A stretch of DNA of 64,000 nt, from the NCBI GenBank assembly GCA_002702065.1, contig NZXX01000001.1, forward strand, positions 1,984,001 to 2,048,000, given 5' to 3'. The stretch comes from Anaerolineaceae bacterium. Lineage in GTDB: Bacteria > Chloroflexota > Anaerolineae > Aggregatilineales > Phototrophicaceae. The translations under genes and the position numbers were made by a program. The notes under the pieces were generated by a model. It was given only the letters and a program-made list of their open reading frames with translations, was not told the origin of the DNA and did not search any database. Each line of letters begins with the position of its first letter. Within the stretch, counting starts at the first letter, position 1. Shown here one piece after another: positions 43,742 through 53,612 of this stretch.

Positions 43742-45792
43742 GCAGACATTCCGATCCGCTGCTGGAGCCAGTGGTTTATTGCGTAGCTATTGGCCCGGAA
43801 ATGGATAAATTCATCGACCCCCGCCGCCCGATGGGCTTCAACCTGTTCTTGCGGATACCCGGCCAGAATGACGATCATGTCGGGCTTTTCGGCTCGGACG
43901 TGGCGGATAAGGGGTTCAACGATCTGAGGGTACATATCATCGGTGGAGCAAATCACTATGGCTTCTACGCCGGATGCGATGGCCGCGTTAGCCGCTTCGG
44001 CTTCTGACTGGAATATGCCCTGGTCAATGATCTCAAAGCCGCCGACCTCGAAAAAACCGGTGGTGAATTCTGCCCGTGCCCGGTAGTTGCCCATATTTGC
44101 CAGAAAGATCTGCGGTGATTTGCTATTGCTCGAATGAAACTGGACAGCATTCTGGCGCAGAGCCTCGAACGGTTCGGCGAGCCGGATGGGTTGCAGCGGC
44201 GTAATATGCAGTGCTTCGCTGCTGGAACCACTACGCATTGCCTGTAAAATTTCATCCACCGTTGCCCCTGCCAATATAGCCTGTATGGCAGACTCAAAGC
44301 GATCACCGCTATTTGTAACCTGAGCCAGCAATTGTTCGACTCGCATGTTTTGTTCTGACTGACGCCGCTCGACTTGCTGTTCAGCAGGTGTATCTACACT
44401 CGTTGTGGTATCGGGTGCGGCATACATGTTGACGCCAATCAACACGTCTTTGCGCTGCTGAATATTGGCAAGGCGCTGCGTCGCTATGGTCGCTATCTGA
44501 TCCTGCAGCCAGCCAGTTTTTAGCACTTCCACGATGCCGCCATGCTGTTCAATTTCCTGAAACACCTGCCATGCCTGACGCGCTAACCAGTCTGTCAGAT
44601 ATTCCAGATACCACGACCCCCCAGCCGGATCAATCACATGAGCGAGGTTGCATTCATGGTGCAAGATAAGCTGTTGATTGCGGGCGATGCGACTGGCGAA
44701 GGCATCCTGGTCGTTGGTGAGCTGGTTGAATGGGGTCACGCGCAGGCTATCGACAGCGCCGAGCACCCCGGAAAAGGCTTCCAGCGTCGTGCGCAGGACA
44801 TTGTTGTAGGGGTCAAGCGTGGATTTGTTCAGGTTACCCGTATGACCATGCAGGTTCATCTGTTGTGCTGCTGTGCTGCCGCCGAACGCGTGGACGACTT
44901 GTGACCAGAGCATCCGGGCCGCACGGAGCTTGGCGACTTCCGTAAAGAACTGACTGCCAATGGCCAGGTCAAAGTGAATATGCGGGGTAAGCTGATCAAT
45001 GTTGAAGCCATGCCGGAGCAGCGCGCGGAGATATGCCGCGCCGGTTGCAATGGCTATGGCCAATTCCTGCACCGCAGTCGCCCCCGCCTGATGGTAGCAG
45101 GCTGTGTTGACCAGTATTGTGCCTAACCGTGGTGAATGTGCGATCGCCCAGTCAGTAACCTGCGCAATCTCAAGATAGCTGTCAGTTATCGCATGGGGCA
45201 AGGCTCCGCGTTTCGCAAGCTCACCAACGGGATCGCTGCCAATGTATCCATGCAATGATGTGGGTGATGCACCCTGTTCACGCCGATGCGCCGCCAGCAG
45301 CCCCAGAACCGGTAAACTGTGTGCGCCAGCATTTACGAACAGCGGTACTGCGTTCAGGTCAATCTCTTTCAATGCGCTGGCGACCGCTTCCAAACTTGAA
45401 ATGGGCGATTTAAAACCAGATTGGCCCCAATCACTCAAGTCGAGAGCGAGAGCAGTTTGTCCATTTTCGAGTGCCTGCCGCAGAGCATGATTAAAGGCCT
45501 CTGGGCTGCTGTAATCAAGCGCCTGAGCAATGTGGGTTCGTTTGCCGGATGCTGCCGTGCCGCGCACAAAGGGTGGTGAGCCTGGCCATGAATGAATGTG
45601 TTCAATTTCGGCAATATCGTTGCGATGATAAATCGGTTGCGTATGCAGGCCTTCATAGGTAGCTGTCACAAGCCGTCGCTCAAACGAAGCGCCTTTTAGC
45701 GATTCAAGCGCGGTCTGATACCAAAGGTCATAGGTTGGTATGGGAAACTCATCGAATGTAATTTTATTCATCGGTTGATGCTTGTCGGACAT
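43738..45792 (-). CDS. mutA: Methylmalonyl-CoA mutase, small (non-catalytic) subunit
   Basis: 684-residue partner of the catalytic subunit. The barrel domain keeps the overall fold, but the C-terminal Rossmann-like domain lacks the cobalamin DxHxxG motif (the corresponding region reads [19 protein letters not shown]), as expected for the structural beta chain. GGAG lies 7 nt before the ATG at 45792. It is the first gene of the mutA-mutB-meaB operon and has a 222-bp divergent upstream region. An epimerase and a propionyl-CoA carboxylase are not found in this window. Confidence 0.93.
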   Translation of the reverse strand: MSDKHQPMNKITFDEFPIPTYDLWYQTALESLKGASFERRLVTATYEGLHTQPIYHRNDIAEIEHIHSWPGSPPFVRGTAASGKRTHIAQALDYSSPEAFNHALRQALENGQTALALDLSDWGQSGFKSPISSLEAVASALKEIDLNAVPLFVNAGAHSLPVLGLLAAHRREQGASPTSLHGYIGSDPVGELAKRGALPHAITDSYLEIAQVTDWAIAHSPRLGTILVNTACYHQAGATAVQELAIAIATGAAYLRALLRHGFNIDQLTPHIHFDLAIGSQFFTEVAKLRAARMLWSQVVHAFGGSTAAQQMNLHGHTGNLNKSTLDPYNNVLRTTLEAFSGVLGAVDSLRVTPFNQLTNDQDAFASRIARNQQLILHHECNLAHVIDPAGGSWYLEYLTDWLARQAWQVFQEIEQHGGIVEVLKTGWLQDQIATIATQRLANIQQRKDVLIGVNMYAAPDTTTSVDTPAEQQVERRQSEQNMRVEQLLAQVTNSGDRFESAIQAILAGATVDEILQAMRSGSSSEALHITPLQPIRLAEPFEALRQNAVQFHSSNSKSPQIFLANMGNYRARAEFTTGFFEVGGFEIIDQGIFQSEAEAANAAIASGVEAIVICSTDDMYPQIVEPLIRHVRAEKPDMIVILAGYPQEQVEAHRAAGVDEFIHFRANSYAINHWLQQRIGMSA

Positions 45793-45930
45793 CAGTCACT
45801 CCAAAAGGCATGCCGGTGTATAACATCGCCAGTGGCGGGATCTATTTACAGTAATGCTAACACCTGATGCGCGAAGACGATGCACCTGTGAGGAAGGATC
45901 GCATCGGGCCACAAATGGACATCATGTTTC

Positions 45931-45959
45931 TTGCACACGGCAATCGGGTGCAATATAGT
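45931..45959 (+). promoter_or_regulatory. Candidate promoter of the SAF-domain dehydrogenase gene
   Basis: TTGCAC, a 17-nt spacer and TATAGT, predicted start near 45966, about 50 nt before the ATG at 46015. The -10 matches five of six positions; the -35 is weaker. Confidence 0.45.
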
Positions 45960-46014
45960 TAGTCGAACTTCGCGCTTACCCAATATTGACTCTTGATTAA
46001 GGACACATCATCGC

Positions 46015-47397
46015 ATGATATACCAACAATTATTTGAAAAAAACGGCTCCAAAACCAGGGTGCGAGCCGGGGTGATTGGGACCGGCCATTATGCTACAGC
46101 CGTGATCACACAGGCACAGGCAATTCCACAACTGGACGTACCGGTTGTGTGCGACCGAGACGTGGAAGCTGCCTGTCAGGCACTGAACCACGCCGGGCTT
46201 GATGATGAGGCATTTGTCATTTGCGAAAACCGCCAGCAGGCCTTAACCGCAATTGAGCAGGGGAAACGGGCAATTGTGGCGGACGCCATGCTGCTGATGG
46301 ACCTGCCGATTGATGTGGTGGTCGAAGCGACGGGTTCGCCGGAATACTCAGCTTTACATGCTGCCGAAGCCTTGAAGCATGGTAAACATGTCGCCATGGT
46401 GAGCAAGGAAGCGGACGCTGTTGTTGGGCCGATTTTGAAATATCGCGCAGACCAGGCCGGGTTGGTGTATACCGCGGTTGATGGTGACCAGCACGGGCTG
46501 CTGATTGGTCTAGTGCAATGGGCGCGTGATCTGGGGCTGGAAGTCGTTTGTGGCGGCAAAGCCCTGGATTCGGAGCTTGTGTTTGATGACACCTCTATTT
46601 CACGCCGCAACACAGAAATTTATGTCGACCCCGCTGACCGGCCTGTTTTTGCTGCTGCCCCGCCCGCACAGACCCGGCAGTACATCGAGCGACGCCATGT
46701 CCTGGCTGGTGAGTTTGGCGGCATTGGTGGATTTGACGTGGTGGAAATGACGATTGCTGCCAACGCAACCGGTTTAGCCCCCGATGTCCCCGAACTGCAT
46801 TGCCCGATTGTGAGAGTTCCCGAAATCCCGGAAGTGCTGGCCCCGGTGGATGATGGCGGTATTTTGAGCCAGCGCGGGGTCATTGATTCGGTCATCTGCT
46901 TGCGACAGCCCTATGAAGCCGGGTTGGGTGGGGGTGTATTTATTGTCGTCAGCTGTGAAAATGACTATTCGCGCCATATCCTGGTGACCAAGGGATTGAT
47001 CCCTAACAGCAAGGACAACATGGCATTGATTTACCGGCCGTATCATCTTTGTGGCGTGGAAACGCCTATTTCAATTTTGACCGCGGCGCTGCTCAATGTC
47101 GCAACCGGGACGATGCACTATCGACAAAATTACGACGCGACGGCGCGGGCGGTTGAAGATTTGAAAGCCGGTGATCGAGTGGGTGGGGATCACAGCAAGA
47201 ACCTGCGGGTGTTGATGCAGCCGGCCCAACCTGTCGCGCCCGGTAACCGGTTACCGCTGCACATGGCGAACGGCAATGTGCTGACGCAGGACGTTCCGGC
47301 AGGGACGATACTGACGGCTGATATGGTTCAAGCGCCGGAAAACTCGACATTGTGGCGTCTGCGTGCCGAGCAGGATCAGATGTTCGCGAAGGCGTAA
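46015..47397 (+). CDS. Homoserine-dehydrogenase-like oxidoreductase with C-terminal SAF domain
   Basis: 460-residue NAD(P)-binding protein. The N-terminal Rossmann motif is AGVIGTGHYATAVI, followed by VVVEATGSPEYSALHAAEAL and KHVAMVSKEADAVVGP, as in homoserine-dehydrogenase-like proteins. The C-terminal 70 residues form an SAF (antifreeze/FlgA-like) domain with GNRLPLHMANGNVLTQDVPAG. Such proteins occur in operons for four-carbon acid-sugar and related catabolism. A DUF1537-type acid-sugar kinase is encoded 6 kb away, but no direct link is shown. It is divergent from the mutase operon and followed by a bidirectional hairpin. Substrate unknown. Confidence 0.8.
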   Translation: MIYQQLFEKNGSKTRVRAGVIGTGHYATAVITQAQAIPQLDVPVVCDRDVEAACQALNHAGLDDEAFVICENRQQALTAIEQGKRAIVADAMLLMDLPIDVVVEATGSPEYSALHAAEALKHGKHVAMVSKEADAVVGPILKYRADQAGLVYTAVDGDQHGLLIGLVQWARDLGLEVVCGGKALDSELVFDDTSISRRNTEIYVDPADRPVFAAAPPAQTRQYIERRHVLAGEFGGIGGFDVVEMTIAANATGLAPDVPELHCPIVRVPEIPEVLAPVDDGGILSQRGVIDSVICLRQPYEAGLGGGVFIVVSCENDYSRHILVTKGLIPNSKDNMALIYRPYHLCGVETPISILTAALLNVATGTMHYRQNYDATARAVEDLKAGDRVGGDHSKNLRVLMQPAQPVAPGNRLPLHMANGNVLTQDVPAGTILTADMVQAPENSTLWRLRAEQDQMFAKA

Positions 47398-47419
47398 TGG
47401 AAGATTGCGGTAAACAAAA

Positions 47420-47448
47420 ACACCTTCGATTGTTCAGGTCGAAGGTGT
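47420..47448. terminator. Terminator between the SAF dehydrogenase and rpmB genes
   Basis: Perfect 10-bp stem ACACCTTCGA/TCGAAGGTGT with a 9-nt loop in a convergent gap. On the minus strand it is followed by TTTTTGTTT, so it is an efficient rpmB terminator and probably also serves the plus-strand gene. Confidence 0.85.
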
Positions 47449-47475
47449 CATGTTTGATTGCGACAGGTGATTGGT

Positions 47476-47715
47476 CTAGACAATGTCTTTGACCGTAAGC
47501 CCCTGCTGCTTCAGAAAACCATTCAGGCCAATTTTATCAATGGTGCGCAGTTCACCAGCAGTGACTTTGACGCGCACAAACTGACCCAGTTCCGAAACCC
47601 ACAGCCGCTTGCTCTGATAGTTAGGCTTGAATTGGCGGCGTGTAGCTTTCAACGAATGGCTACGGTTGTTACCAAATTGTGGGGTAACCGTCGAAATTTT
47701 CCGTTTGCTCGCCAT
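47476..47715 (-). CDS. rpmB: 50S ribosomal protein bL28
   Basis: 79-residue ribosomal protein. The core FGNNRSHSLKATRRQFKPN and the C-terminal TIDKIGLNGFL-like segment identify bL28. The N-terminus, MASKRKISTVTPQ, lacks the CxxC pair that binds zinc in the C+ form, and there is no second Cys pair, so this is a C-minus paralogue or lineage variant. The ATG at 47715 is preferred to an in-frame ATG at 47760, which lies between the predicted promoter start and the conserved core. It stands alone, with its own promoter and terminator, as is common for rpmB. Confidence 0.9.
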   Translation of the reverse strand: MASKRKISTVTPQFGNNRSHSLKATRRQFKPNYQSKRLWVSELGQFVRVKVTAGELRTIDKIGLNGFLKQQGLTVKDIV

Positions 47716-47776
47716 TTCATTTACACCCTTTGCTGTCCGAAAATCGCGCGAGTTTGACATCGCACCAGTTGCAAAT

Positions 47777-47804
47777 GATATACAATGTCAACCGAATTCG
47801 TCAA
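47777..47804 (-). promoter_or_regulatory. Candidate promoter of rpmB
   Basis: Minus strand TTGACG, 16-nt spacer, TATATC; predicted start near 47770, about 55 nt before the ATG. It lies in the 104-bp gap behind livF. Confidence 0.55.
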
Positions 47805-47819
47805 GCCCCGACCTGTGTT

Positions 47820-48533
47820 TTACTCGATGCCGAGATATGCTCTTTGCACCATTGCGTCGGCCTGGAGCGCCGTGCACGAATCACACAGGACAATCTCGCC
47901 CGTTTGCAGCACATAGCCCTTATGGGCGATTTGAAGGGCCATATGGGCGTTTTGCTCGACCAGAAGGATCGTTGTGCCTTCGCGGTTGATCTTCTCGATG
48001 GTATCGAAGATGGTTTCCACCAGCACCGGCGCCAGCCCCATTGATGGCTCATCCAGAAGCAGAAGTTTTGGCCGCGCCATAAGCGCACGGGCCATCGCCA
48101 GCATTTGCTGTTCGCCACCACTCATGGTCCCGGCAAACTGACTTTTTCGTTCGCTGAGCCGCGGAAACAACTCGAATGCATTTTCCACATCGTGGCGGAT
48201 CTCGGCGGCATTGCTTCGATGAAAAGCCCCCAGTTCAAGGTTCTCGGTGACGGTCAGCTTGGAAAAAACGCCACGCCCTTCAGGGACCATCGCGATCCCT
48301 TTCGAGACCAGCTGGTTCGCCCGGTATGGATACAGATCTTCACCCCTGAAATGGATTGAACCGCTACGTGGCTTCATCAGCCCGCAAATGGTGCGCAATG
48401 TCGTGGTCTTGCCCGCACCATTACCACCAATGAGGGTGACGATTTCACCTTCTTCAACACTGAGGGTGATGCCTTTTAACGCATGGATATTGCCATAGTA
48501 GGCATGGATATTGTCGACTTCTAAAAGTGCCAT
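47820..48533 (-). CDS. livF: Branched-chain amino-acid ABC transporter ATPase LivF
   Basis: 237-residue cytoplasmic ATPase of the high-affinity leucine/isoleucine/valine importer. Walker A IGGNGAGKTTTLRTICG, signature SGGEQQMLAMARAL, Walker B LLLLDEPSMGLAPVLV (the SMGLAP form is LivF-specific). The ATG at 48533 has GAGG five nt upstream; longer forms run into livG. It is the last gene of the liv operon, 7 nt after livG. Confidence 0.94.
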   Translation of the reverse strand: MALLEVDNIHAYYGNIHALKGITLSVEEGEIVTLIGGNGAGKTTTLRTICGLMKPRSGSIHFRGEDLYPYRANQLVSKGIAMVPEGRGVFSKLTVTENLELGAFHRSNAAEIRHDVENAFELFPRLSERKSQFAGTMSGGEQQMLAMARALMARPKLLLLDEPSMGLAPVLVETIFDTIEKINREGTTILLVEQNAHMALQIAHKGYVLQTGEIVLCDSCTALQADAMVQRAYLGIE

Positions 48534-48540
48534 TGTTACC

Positions 48541-49329
48541 TCAATCAGCGGTTTGCGCCGCTGCCCCACGGCCCAGATAGGCTTCGATCACGAGCGGATT
48601 GTTCTGAATGTCTGCCGGCGACCCTTCGGCGATTTTTCTGCCATGATCCAGAACGGTGATATGTTCCGATATGTCCATGACGACACGCATGTCGTGTTCG
48701 ATCAGGACAACCGTGACGCCAAGTTCATCGCGCAGCCGCCGAATGAACTGTGTCGTGGCGGCAGTTTCGCTTGGATTCATGCCAGCTGTTGGTTCATCAA
48801 GCAGGATTAACTTGGGTTTACTGGCGAGCGCTCTGGCGATTTCCAACCGTCGCTGATCGCCATAAGGCAGATTTTTGGCAAGCAGATCGCCTTTGCCCTG
48901 TAGCCCAACAAAACGCAGCAGACGGCGCCCCTCTTGTTCAGATTCTGCATTTTCTTTGCGCGTGCCGGGGGTGTTCAATATCACACCGAGCCACGATGAT
49001 TTGAGATGCGCTTCTTGCCCGACCATGATATTTTCGATCACGGTCATATTGTTGAACAGCCGGATATTCTGGAAGGTGCGGGCGATGCCGGCGCGGGTAA
49101 TTTTGTCAGCGCTCTTGCCGTTCAGCAGTTGATTGTTAAAGAGAAGTTCACCTTCATCAATCTGGTAGAACCCGGTGATGCAGTTAAAGAAGGTGGTTTT
49201 GCCGGCGCCATTGGGTCCGATAATGCTGGCAATGGAACCACGCGGAATACTGAAATCCAACTTATCGACAGCAACCAGGCCACCGAAACGTTTGGTCATT
49301 CCCTGTGCGGAAAGAATGTTGTCTGTCAT
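48541..49329 (-). CDS. livG: Branched-chain amino-acid ABC transporter ATPase LivG
   Basis: 262-residue ATPase, partner of LivF. Walker A IIGPNGAGKTTFFNCITG, GIARTFQNIRLF after it, Walker B LILLDEPTAGMNPSET (characteristic of LivG) and LIEHDM. The ATG at 49329 has AAGG eight nt upstream. An in-frame GTG at 49353 overlaps the livM stop (GTGACTGA) and would add eight residues; it cannot be excluded. Confidence 0.93.
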   Translation of the reverse strand: MTDNILSAQGMTKRFGGLVAVDKLDFSIPRGSIASIIGPNGAGKTTFFNCITGFYQIDEGELLFNNQLLNGKSADKITRAGIARTFQNIRLFNNMTVIENIMVGQEAHLKSSWLGVILNTPGTRKENAESEQEGRRLLRFVGLQGKGDLLAKNLPYGDQRRLEIARALASKPKLILLDEPTAGMNPSETAATTQFIRRLRDELGVTVVLIEHDMRVVMDISEHITVLDHGRKIAEGSPADIQNNPLVIEAYLGRGAAAQTAD

Positions 49330-49345
49330 TTCATTTGCCTTCTGC

Positions 49346-51070
49346 TCAGTCACCGGTTACGACAACAGTCTGGTCGCGCGGTGGTTCGGCAACTGTATCG
49401 GGATCATCTTCTGCCCGGTGCATTTCACGCCTGTGAACTGCGGACGGCCACAGCCCTTCCGGACGGGCCAGCATCATGACGATGAGGAGGGCACCGTACA
49501 GCAGTAGTCGAAACTCATCAAATTCGCGCAGCAGTTCGGGCAGGCCGATCAGCACCAGCGCGCCCACAATGACACCGGGGATACTGCCCATGCCCCCGAC
49601 GATGATCAGACTCAGCACGTTAATCGACACCAGCAGACCGAAGCTGTTGGGGAAGATCGTGCCCAGCTTGCTGGCGAAGATTGCGCCTGCCAGCCCGCCG
49701 GTCGCAGCGCTGAGCGTGAAAGCCAGCAGTTTGGCTCTGGCGGTGTTGATGCCCATCGCTGCTGCCACATCCTCATCTTCACGTATGGCCATCCATTGAC
49801 GCCCGGTGCGGGAATTGTTCAGCCGGGTTGAAACATAAATGGCAAACAGACAGGCGACCAGCAGAACATAATAGAGCTGTTGTGGGTCGTTGAGGACGAC
49901 GCCAAAAATTTCCGGCTTGGGGATAAACAAGATACCTTGTGCCCCGCCAATGACCGGTTTCAGCCAGTCGGAAATTGCCAGCAAACGGATAATCTCGCCG
50001 AAACCAAGCGTCGCAATGGCGAGGTAATCACCGCGCATGCGCAGGACAGGCACCGCAAAGAGAAAACCGGTAAGCATGGCGCAAAGCAGACTGACAGGCA
50101 GCACCAGCCAGAAATTGAAGATTTCGACCCCGGCTTTGGCATCAACGCCCAGCGGACCGGTGGAGGTGAGCACGCCCATGACGTAGGCACCCACCGCAAA
50201 GTTGGTGACATAACCCAGATCAAGCAGGCCAGCCAGCCCGACGGCAATATTCAGGCCCAGACCCATGAGAATGTACAGGCCCACATTGGTTAATACATCG
50301 CTGGCGGCGGTGCCGACCAGCCAGGGCAGGACGAGCAGCAAGACGCCAAGCATGCTGAACCCACCCCGCTGTAAATTTTTCTGCTGTTTGGTGGGCAGTT
50401 CTCTGATCCGCTGACGAGCGACTATCCCTTGATTCGACCAGAGCAGGGACAAACCAAACGTGATCACAAACAGGATCACGGCTGTTGAGGTGTTCAGGGC
50501 ATCACGGGTGTAAATCGTGCGTAAGGCGTCACGATCAAACACCTGCTGCAGAATCTGCTGGATCAGCTCGCTCAGCGCACCGGCCATGACCACAACAACG
50601 ATACTGATCACCAGGGCGTTGCGGATGCGCTGCGGAATCAGGTAGAGGCCTGCGCCACTTACCGCCGATAGGATAAAGGTCAAGAGCAGCAGAACGCTGC
50701 CCGTAATCTGACTTTCCTGTTCGAACGTGAGAATCTCAATCAGATCACGTGTCACATTAACCAGCACACCGCGCAGGTCGATCTGGTTGGCAAGAAAGAT
50801 AAATAGCAGGAGAGGTATCCCGGTAATCAGCCCGATAAGCCCGCCCGTAACCAGCTTCTGAAGCGGGCTGCCCGCGCCTTGCAATTGCCGTGCCCCCCAG
50901 TACCCGGCAATGACAAGCGGCGCGATCAGCATAATATCGCCGAGGGTAATGACTTCTCGGATAATTTCGCGGTCGCTGAAGGACTCCATCATCCCGATTA
51001 CGGAAATGTAAATCAGGACAATCCCGGCAATCAGGCCCGCCCGTACATGCTTGTTTTGGAGTATTGTCAT
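49346..51070 (-). CDS. livM: Branched-chain amino-acid ABC transporter permease LivM with N-terminal extension
   Basis: 574-residue membrane permease. The family core begins near residue 265 (TNVGLYILMGLGLNIAVGLAGLLDLGYV) and includes RMRGDYLAIATLGFGEIIRLL and GGMGSIPGVIVGA. LivM proteins are usually 320-430 residues. The extra 260 N-terminal residues are hydrophobic, with about six predicted TM helices separated by short loops, and resemble a second membrane module rather than a signal. The last ~30 residues are a charged tail. It starts 1 nt after livH. Confidence 0.9.
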   Translation of the reverse strand: MTILQNKHVRAGLIAGIVLIYISVIGMMESFSDREIIREVITLGDIMLIAPLVIAGYWGARQLQGAGSPLQKLVTGGLIGLITGIPLLLFIFLANQIDLRGVLVNVTRDLIEILTFEQESQITGSVLLLLTFILSAVSGAGLYLIPQRIRNALVISIVVVVMAGALSELIQQILQQVFDRDALRTIYTRDALNTSTAVILFVITFGLSLLWSNQGIVARQRIRELPTKQQKNLQRGGFSMLGVLLLVLPWLVGTAASDVLTNVGLYILMGLGLNIAVGLAGLLDLGYVTNFAVGAYVMGVLTSTGPLGVDAKAGVEIFNFWLVLPVSLLCAMLTGFLFAVPVLRMRGDYLAIATLGFGEIIRLLAISDWLKPVIGGAQGILFIPKPEIFGVVLNDPQQLYYVLLVACLFAIYVSTRLNNSRTGRQWMAIREDEDVAAAMGINTARAKLLAFTLSAATGGLAGAIFASKLGTIFPNSFGLLVSINVLSLIIVGGMGSIPGVIVGALVLIGLPELLREFDEFRLLLYGALLIVMMLARPEGLWPSAVHRREMHRAEDDPDTVAEPPRDQTVVVTGD

Positions 51071-51071
51071 C

Positions 51072-52148
51072 TCAGGCCTTCTTTTCTGCCAGGCGTTCGC
51101 CCAGAATGCCTTGTGGACGAAAGATCAATACAAGCACAAGCATTGTAAACGCAATGACATCTTTCAATTGGTTGGCGGCAGGAATACCCAGGCCGGACAG
51201 GACAAGGTTTGGCCCAATCGCCTCGATCACGCCGAGAAACAGGCCGCCCAGCATCGCGCCAGGGATATTGCCGATGCCCCCCAGAACAGCCGCCGTGAAA
51301 GCCTTAATGCCGGGTATGAAACCCATATAAAAGTTCACACCCTGAGGACGGTACAAGCCGTTGATGACACCGGCAGCGCCAGCCAGTGCGCCACCAATGG
51401 CAAAGGTGAAAATAATAATCCTGTCGATGTCGATTCCCATCAGCGCCGCAACTTCCTTGTTTTCGGAAACCGCGCGCATGGCCTTACCGATCTTGGTGCG
51501 TTCTACCAGCCAGTAAAGGCCAAGCATCAGCAGCAGGGCAGAGAAGAACACCACGATCTGGCTGACTGGAATATTGATGGAACCCGCGCTGACAGACCCG
51601 CGCAAAATATCGACAGTCGGGTAAGACTTGAACCCGGAGCCATATAACCCGCGAAATGTATATTGCAAAAAGAATGATGCACCAATAGCTGTAATTAATG
51701 GGACCAGCCTGGGTGAATTGCGCAGGGGGCGATAGGCAATGCGCTCCAGCAGAACCGCAACCGTCATGGATACAAGTGCGGCGAACAAGATCAGCAGCGG
51801 AATGGCCAGCAGGGGCGCGCTATTTAAGAACCCACTGCGATTGAAGGCGTCGGCCAGAAATACCGCGGTGAATGCACCGGACATAAAAACTTCGCCGTGC
51901 GCAAAGTTGATCATGAGCAAAATGCCATAAACCAGCGTATAGCCAAGCGCAATAAGGGCATAGATGCTGCCCTGAGCAAGCCCGGAGATAAACAAACTAA
52001 TCCACTGGTCCAGTGTGAAGCGACCGGAGGAAAGGGTATTCCATGATCCGATAATGATCAGCACGATGATAATGACGCGCAAGACACCAATGATGAAATC
52101 CACCCAGGAAAATTCGCCAATGGCACGTTGATTGAGGACGAGTCTCAT
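51072..52148 (-). CDS. livH: Branched-chain amino-acid ABC transporter permease LivH
   Basis: 358-residue inner-membrane permease. After an N-terminal TM of its own, the family core starts with LAQGSIYALIALGYTLVYGILLMINFAHGE, followed by the EAA-like segment SENKEVAALMGIDIDR and GGIGNIPGAMLGGL. It is the second gene of the operon after the binding protein and is separated from it by a 99-bp gap with a strong stem-loop, which may lower permease expression relative to the binding protein. Confidence 0.93.
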   Translation of the reverse strand: MRLVLNQRAIGEFSWVDFIIGVLRVIIIVLIIIGSWNTLSSGRFTLDQWISLFISGLAQGSIYALIALGYTLVYGILLMINFAHGEVFMSGAFTAVFLADAFNRSGFLNSAPLLAIPLLILFAALVSMTVAVLLERIAYRPLRNSPRLVPLITAIGASFFLQYTFRGLYGSGFKSYPTVDILRGSVSAGSINIPVSQIVVFFSALLLMLGLYWLVERTKIGKAMRAVSENKEVAALMGIDIDRIIIFTFAIGGALAGAAGVINGLYRPQGVNFYMGFIPGIKAFTAAVLGGIGNIPGAMLGGLFLGVIEAIGPNLVLSGLGIPAANQLKDVIAFTMLVLVLIFRPQGILGERLAEKKA

Positions 52149-52169
52149 AATTAATTTCCGATAGTTAAG

Positions 52170-52212
52170 GAACGAGCCAGTGACGTGGTGATAACGACGC
52201 CCTGGCTCGTTC
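52170..52212 (-). repeat. Intercistronic stem-loop between livK and livH
   Basis: GAACGAGCCAG and its exact reverse complement form an 11-bp stem with a 21-nt loop, and there is no T tract on the minus strand. It is likely a partial terminator or mRNA-stabilising element protecting the abundant livK transcript. Confidence 0.65.
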
Positions 52213-52247
52213 AGCTAATCACATACGTGTCAAGAGATAGAGATCAA

Positions 52248-53498
52248 CTACATATCTTCTTCAGCTTGGGCTGGCGTCCAGACCACTTCTGGCGGCCAGT
52301 TGCCATCGAGTTCTGCCTGGCTGAGGATGAAAATACCCAGTGCTTCACCGGTTGCGCAGTCACCTGTCGCATTGCAGGTTAGCGTACCGGTCAGGCCGGG
52401 GTAATCCGCGGTGGCAGAGAGTGCATCACGCAACGCCTGCCGCCCGACCAGGATTGTTCCGTCGTCACCAACCTGCGCCACTTCTTCAACAGCATCGAGC
52501 AGCATGTTGGTTGCATCATACGCATGGGCATGGAAGCCACTCGGCGGAACGCCGCCAATTTCCTCATCCCAGGCGGCGAGGAATTCTTCGTACGCTTCAC
52601 CAGCGATGTACGGGCCAGACAGATACATGTCGATTGCCGCGTCACCGGTTGCTTCCGGGAAGCTGTCGGACAGCAAACCATCCGCACCCATCAGGGTCAC
52701 ATCTTCCAGACCAGGGGTGTCGGCAGACTGCGCTGCAATGAAGTTACCTTCCGGCTCGAAGATCGGGAAGTAAATGATGTCCGGGCCAGCAGCGGCAATT
52801 TCAGTCAAGATCGCGGACATGTCGGTGTCGCCAACATTGACGGCACCCTGGAAAACGACCTCGCCACCCAGTTCGATGAAGGTGTCTGCCATAACCGCCT
52901 GCAAACCTTCGGCGTAGGGGCTGCCATCGTGGATCGTTGCCAGTTTGGTCAGGCCCAGTTCGTTGTAGGCAAATTCTGCTGCAACGGCGCCCTGGAACAG
53001 ATCGTTATGGGCGGTGCGGTAGTAGCCGGGCTGCCAGGTGCCACCAGACTCGGTGTCATCGTTGGTCAGGCTGGGGGCTGTGTTGGACGGCGAAATCATC
53101 AGCATTCCTGCTGAGCTGATGATCGGCAGAGCCGCAACACCGGCGCTGGAGCAGTTGGTGCCGATAACGCCGAGGACCTGTTCGTCAGCAGCAATATTCT
53201 GCGCAGCCGTCTGGCCGCCTTCTGCGCTACAGAGCGAGTCTTCGGAGCGAACTTCAATATCATGGTCCAGCAGCATGCCATCCCGCTGGGCAACGGCAAT
53301 CTGAATACCACCGGCCGAGTCTTCACCCAGGAACGAAGTTGCACCAGAAATAGTGAGCATGGAACCAATCGTGATTGGATCATCCGGCCCAATCTCGACA
53401 CAGCCGATTTCATCCATACATTCCAGTTGCGCGCCCTGTACACCAGTGGCAATCACAAACAGGAACAGCAGGAACAGGATGGGGAAGATTCGTTTCAT
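52248..53498 (-). CDS. livK: Branched-chain amino-acid ABC transporter substrate-binding protein LivK
   Basis: 416-residue type I periplasmic-binding-like protein. Residues 1-22 are a Sec signal (MKRIFPILFLLFLFVIATG core, then VQGA, a plausible signal-peptidase site); a Cys follows at about residue 27 but not in a convincing lipobox. The mature part has ITIGSMLTISGATSFLGED, LGVIGTNCSSAGVAALPI and FHAHAYDATNMLLDAV, typical of Leu/Ile/Val-binding proteins. It has paired cysteines near both ends (CMDEIGCVE and CNATGDC) that could be disulfides. GGAGA precedes the ATG. It is the first gene of the five-gene liv operon. Confidence 0.92.
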   Translation of the reverse strand: MKRIFPILFLLFLFVIATGVQGAQLECMDEIGCVEIGPDDPITIGSMLTISGATSFLGEDSAGGIQIAVAQRDGMLLDHDIEVRSEDSLCSAEGGQTAAQNIAADEQVLGVIGTNCSSAGVAALPIISSAGMLMISPSNTAPSLTNDDTESGGTWQPGYYRTAHNDLFQGAVAAEFAYNELGLTKLATIHDGSPYAEGLQAVMADTFIELGGEVVFQGAVNVGDTDMSAILTEIAAAGPDIIYFPIFEPEGNFIAAQSADTPGLEDVTLMGADGLLSDSFPEATGDAAIDMYLSGPYIAGEAYEEFLAAWDEEIGGVPPSGFHAHAYDATNMLLDAVEEVAQVGDDGTILVGRQALRDALSATADYPGLTGTLTCNATGDCATGEALGIFILSQAELDGNWPPEVVWTPAQAEEDM

Positions 53499-53612
53499 GG
53501 CTATTCTCCTGTATAAAAAGATGCAATCATTTACTTTTTCCAGTCATGAGTGATGATGTAAGTATCCTGTAGTGATCATGTGGATAATCGCCCATGAAAC
53601 TGGTAATAAGTC

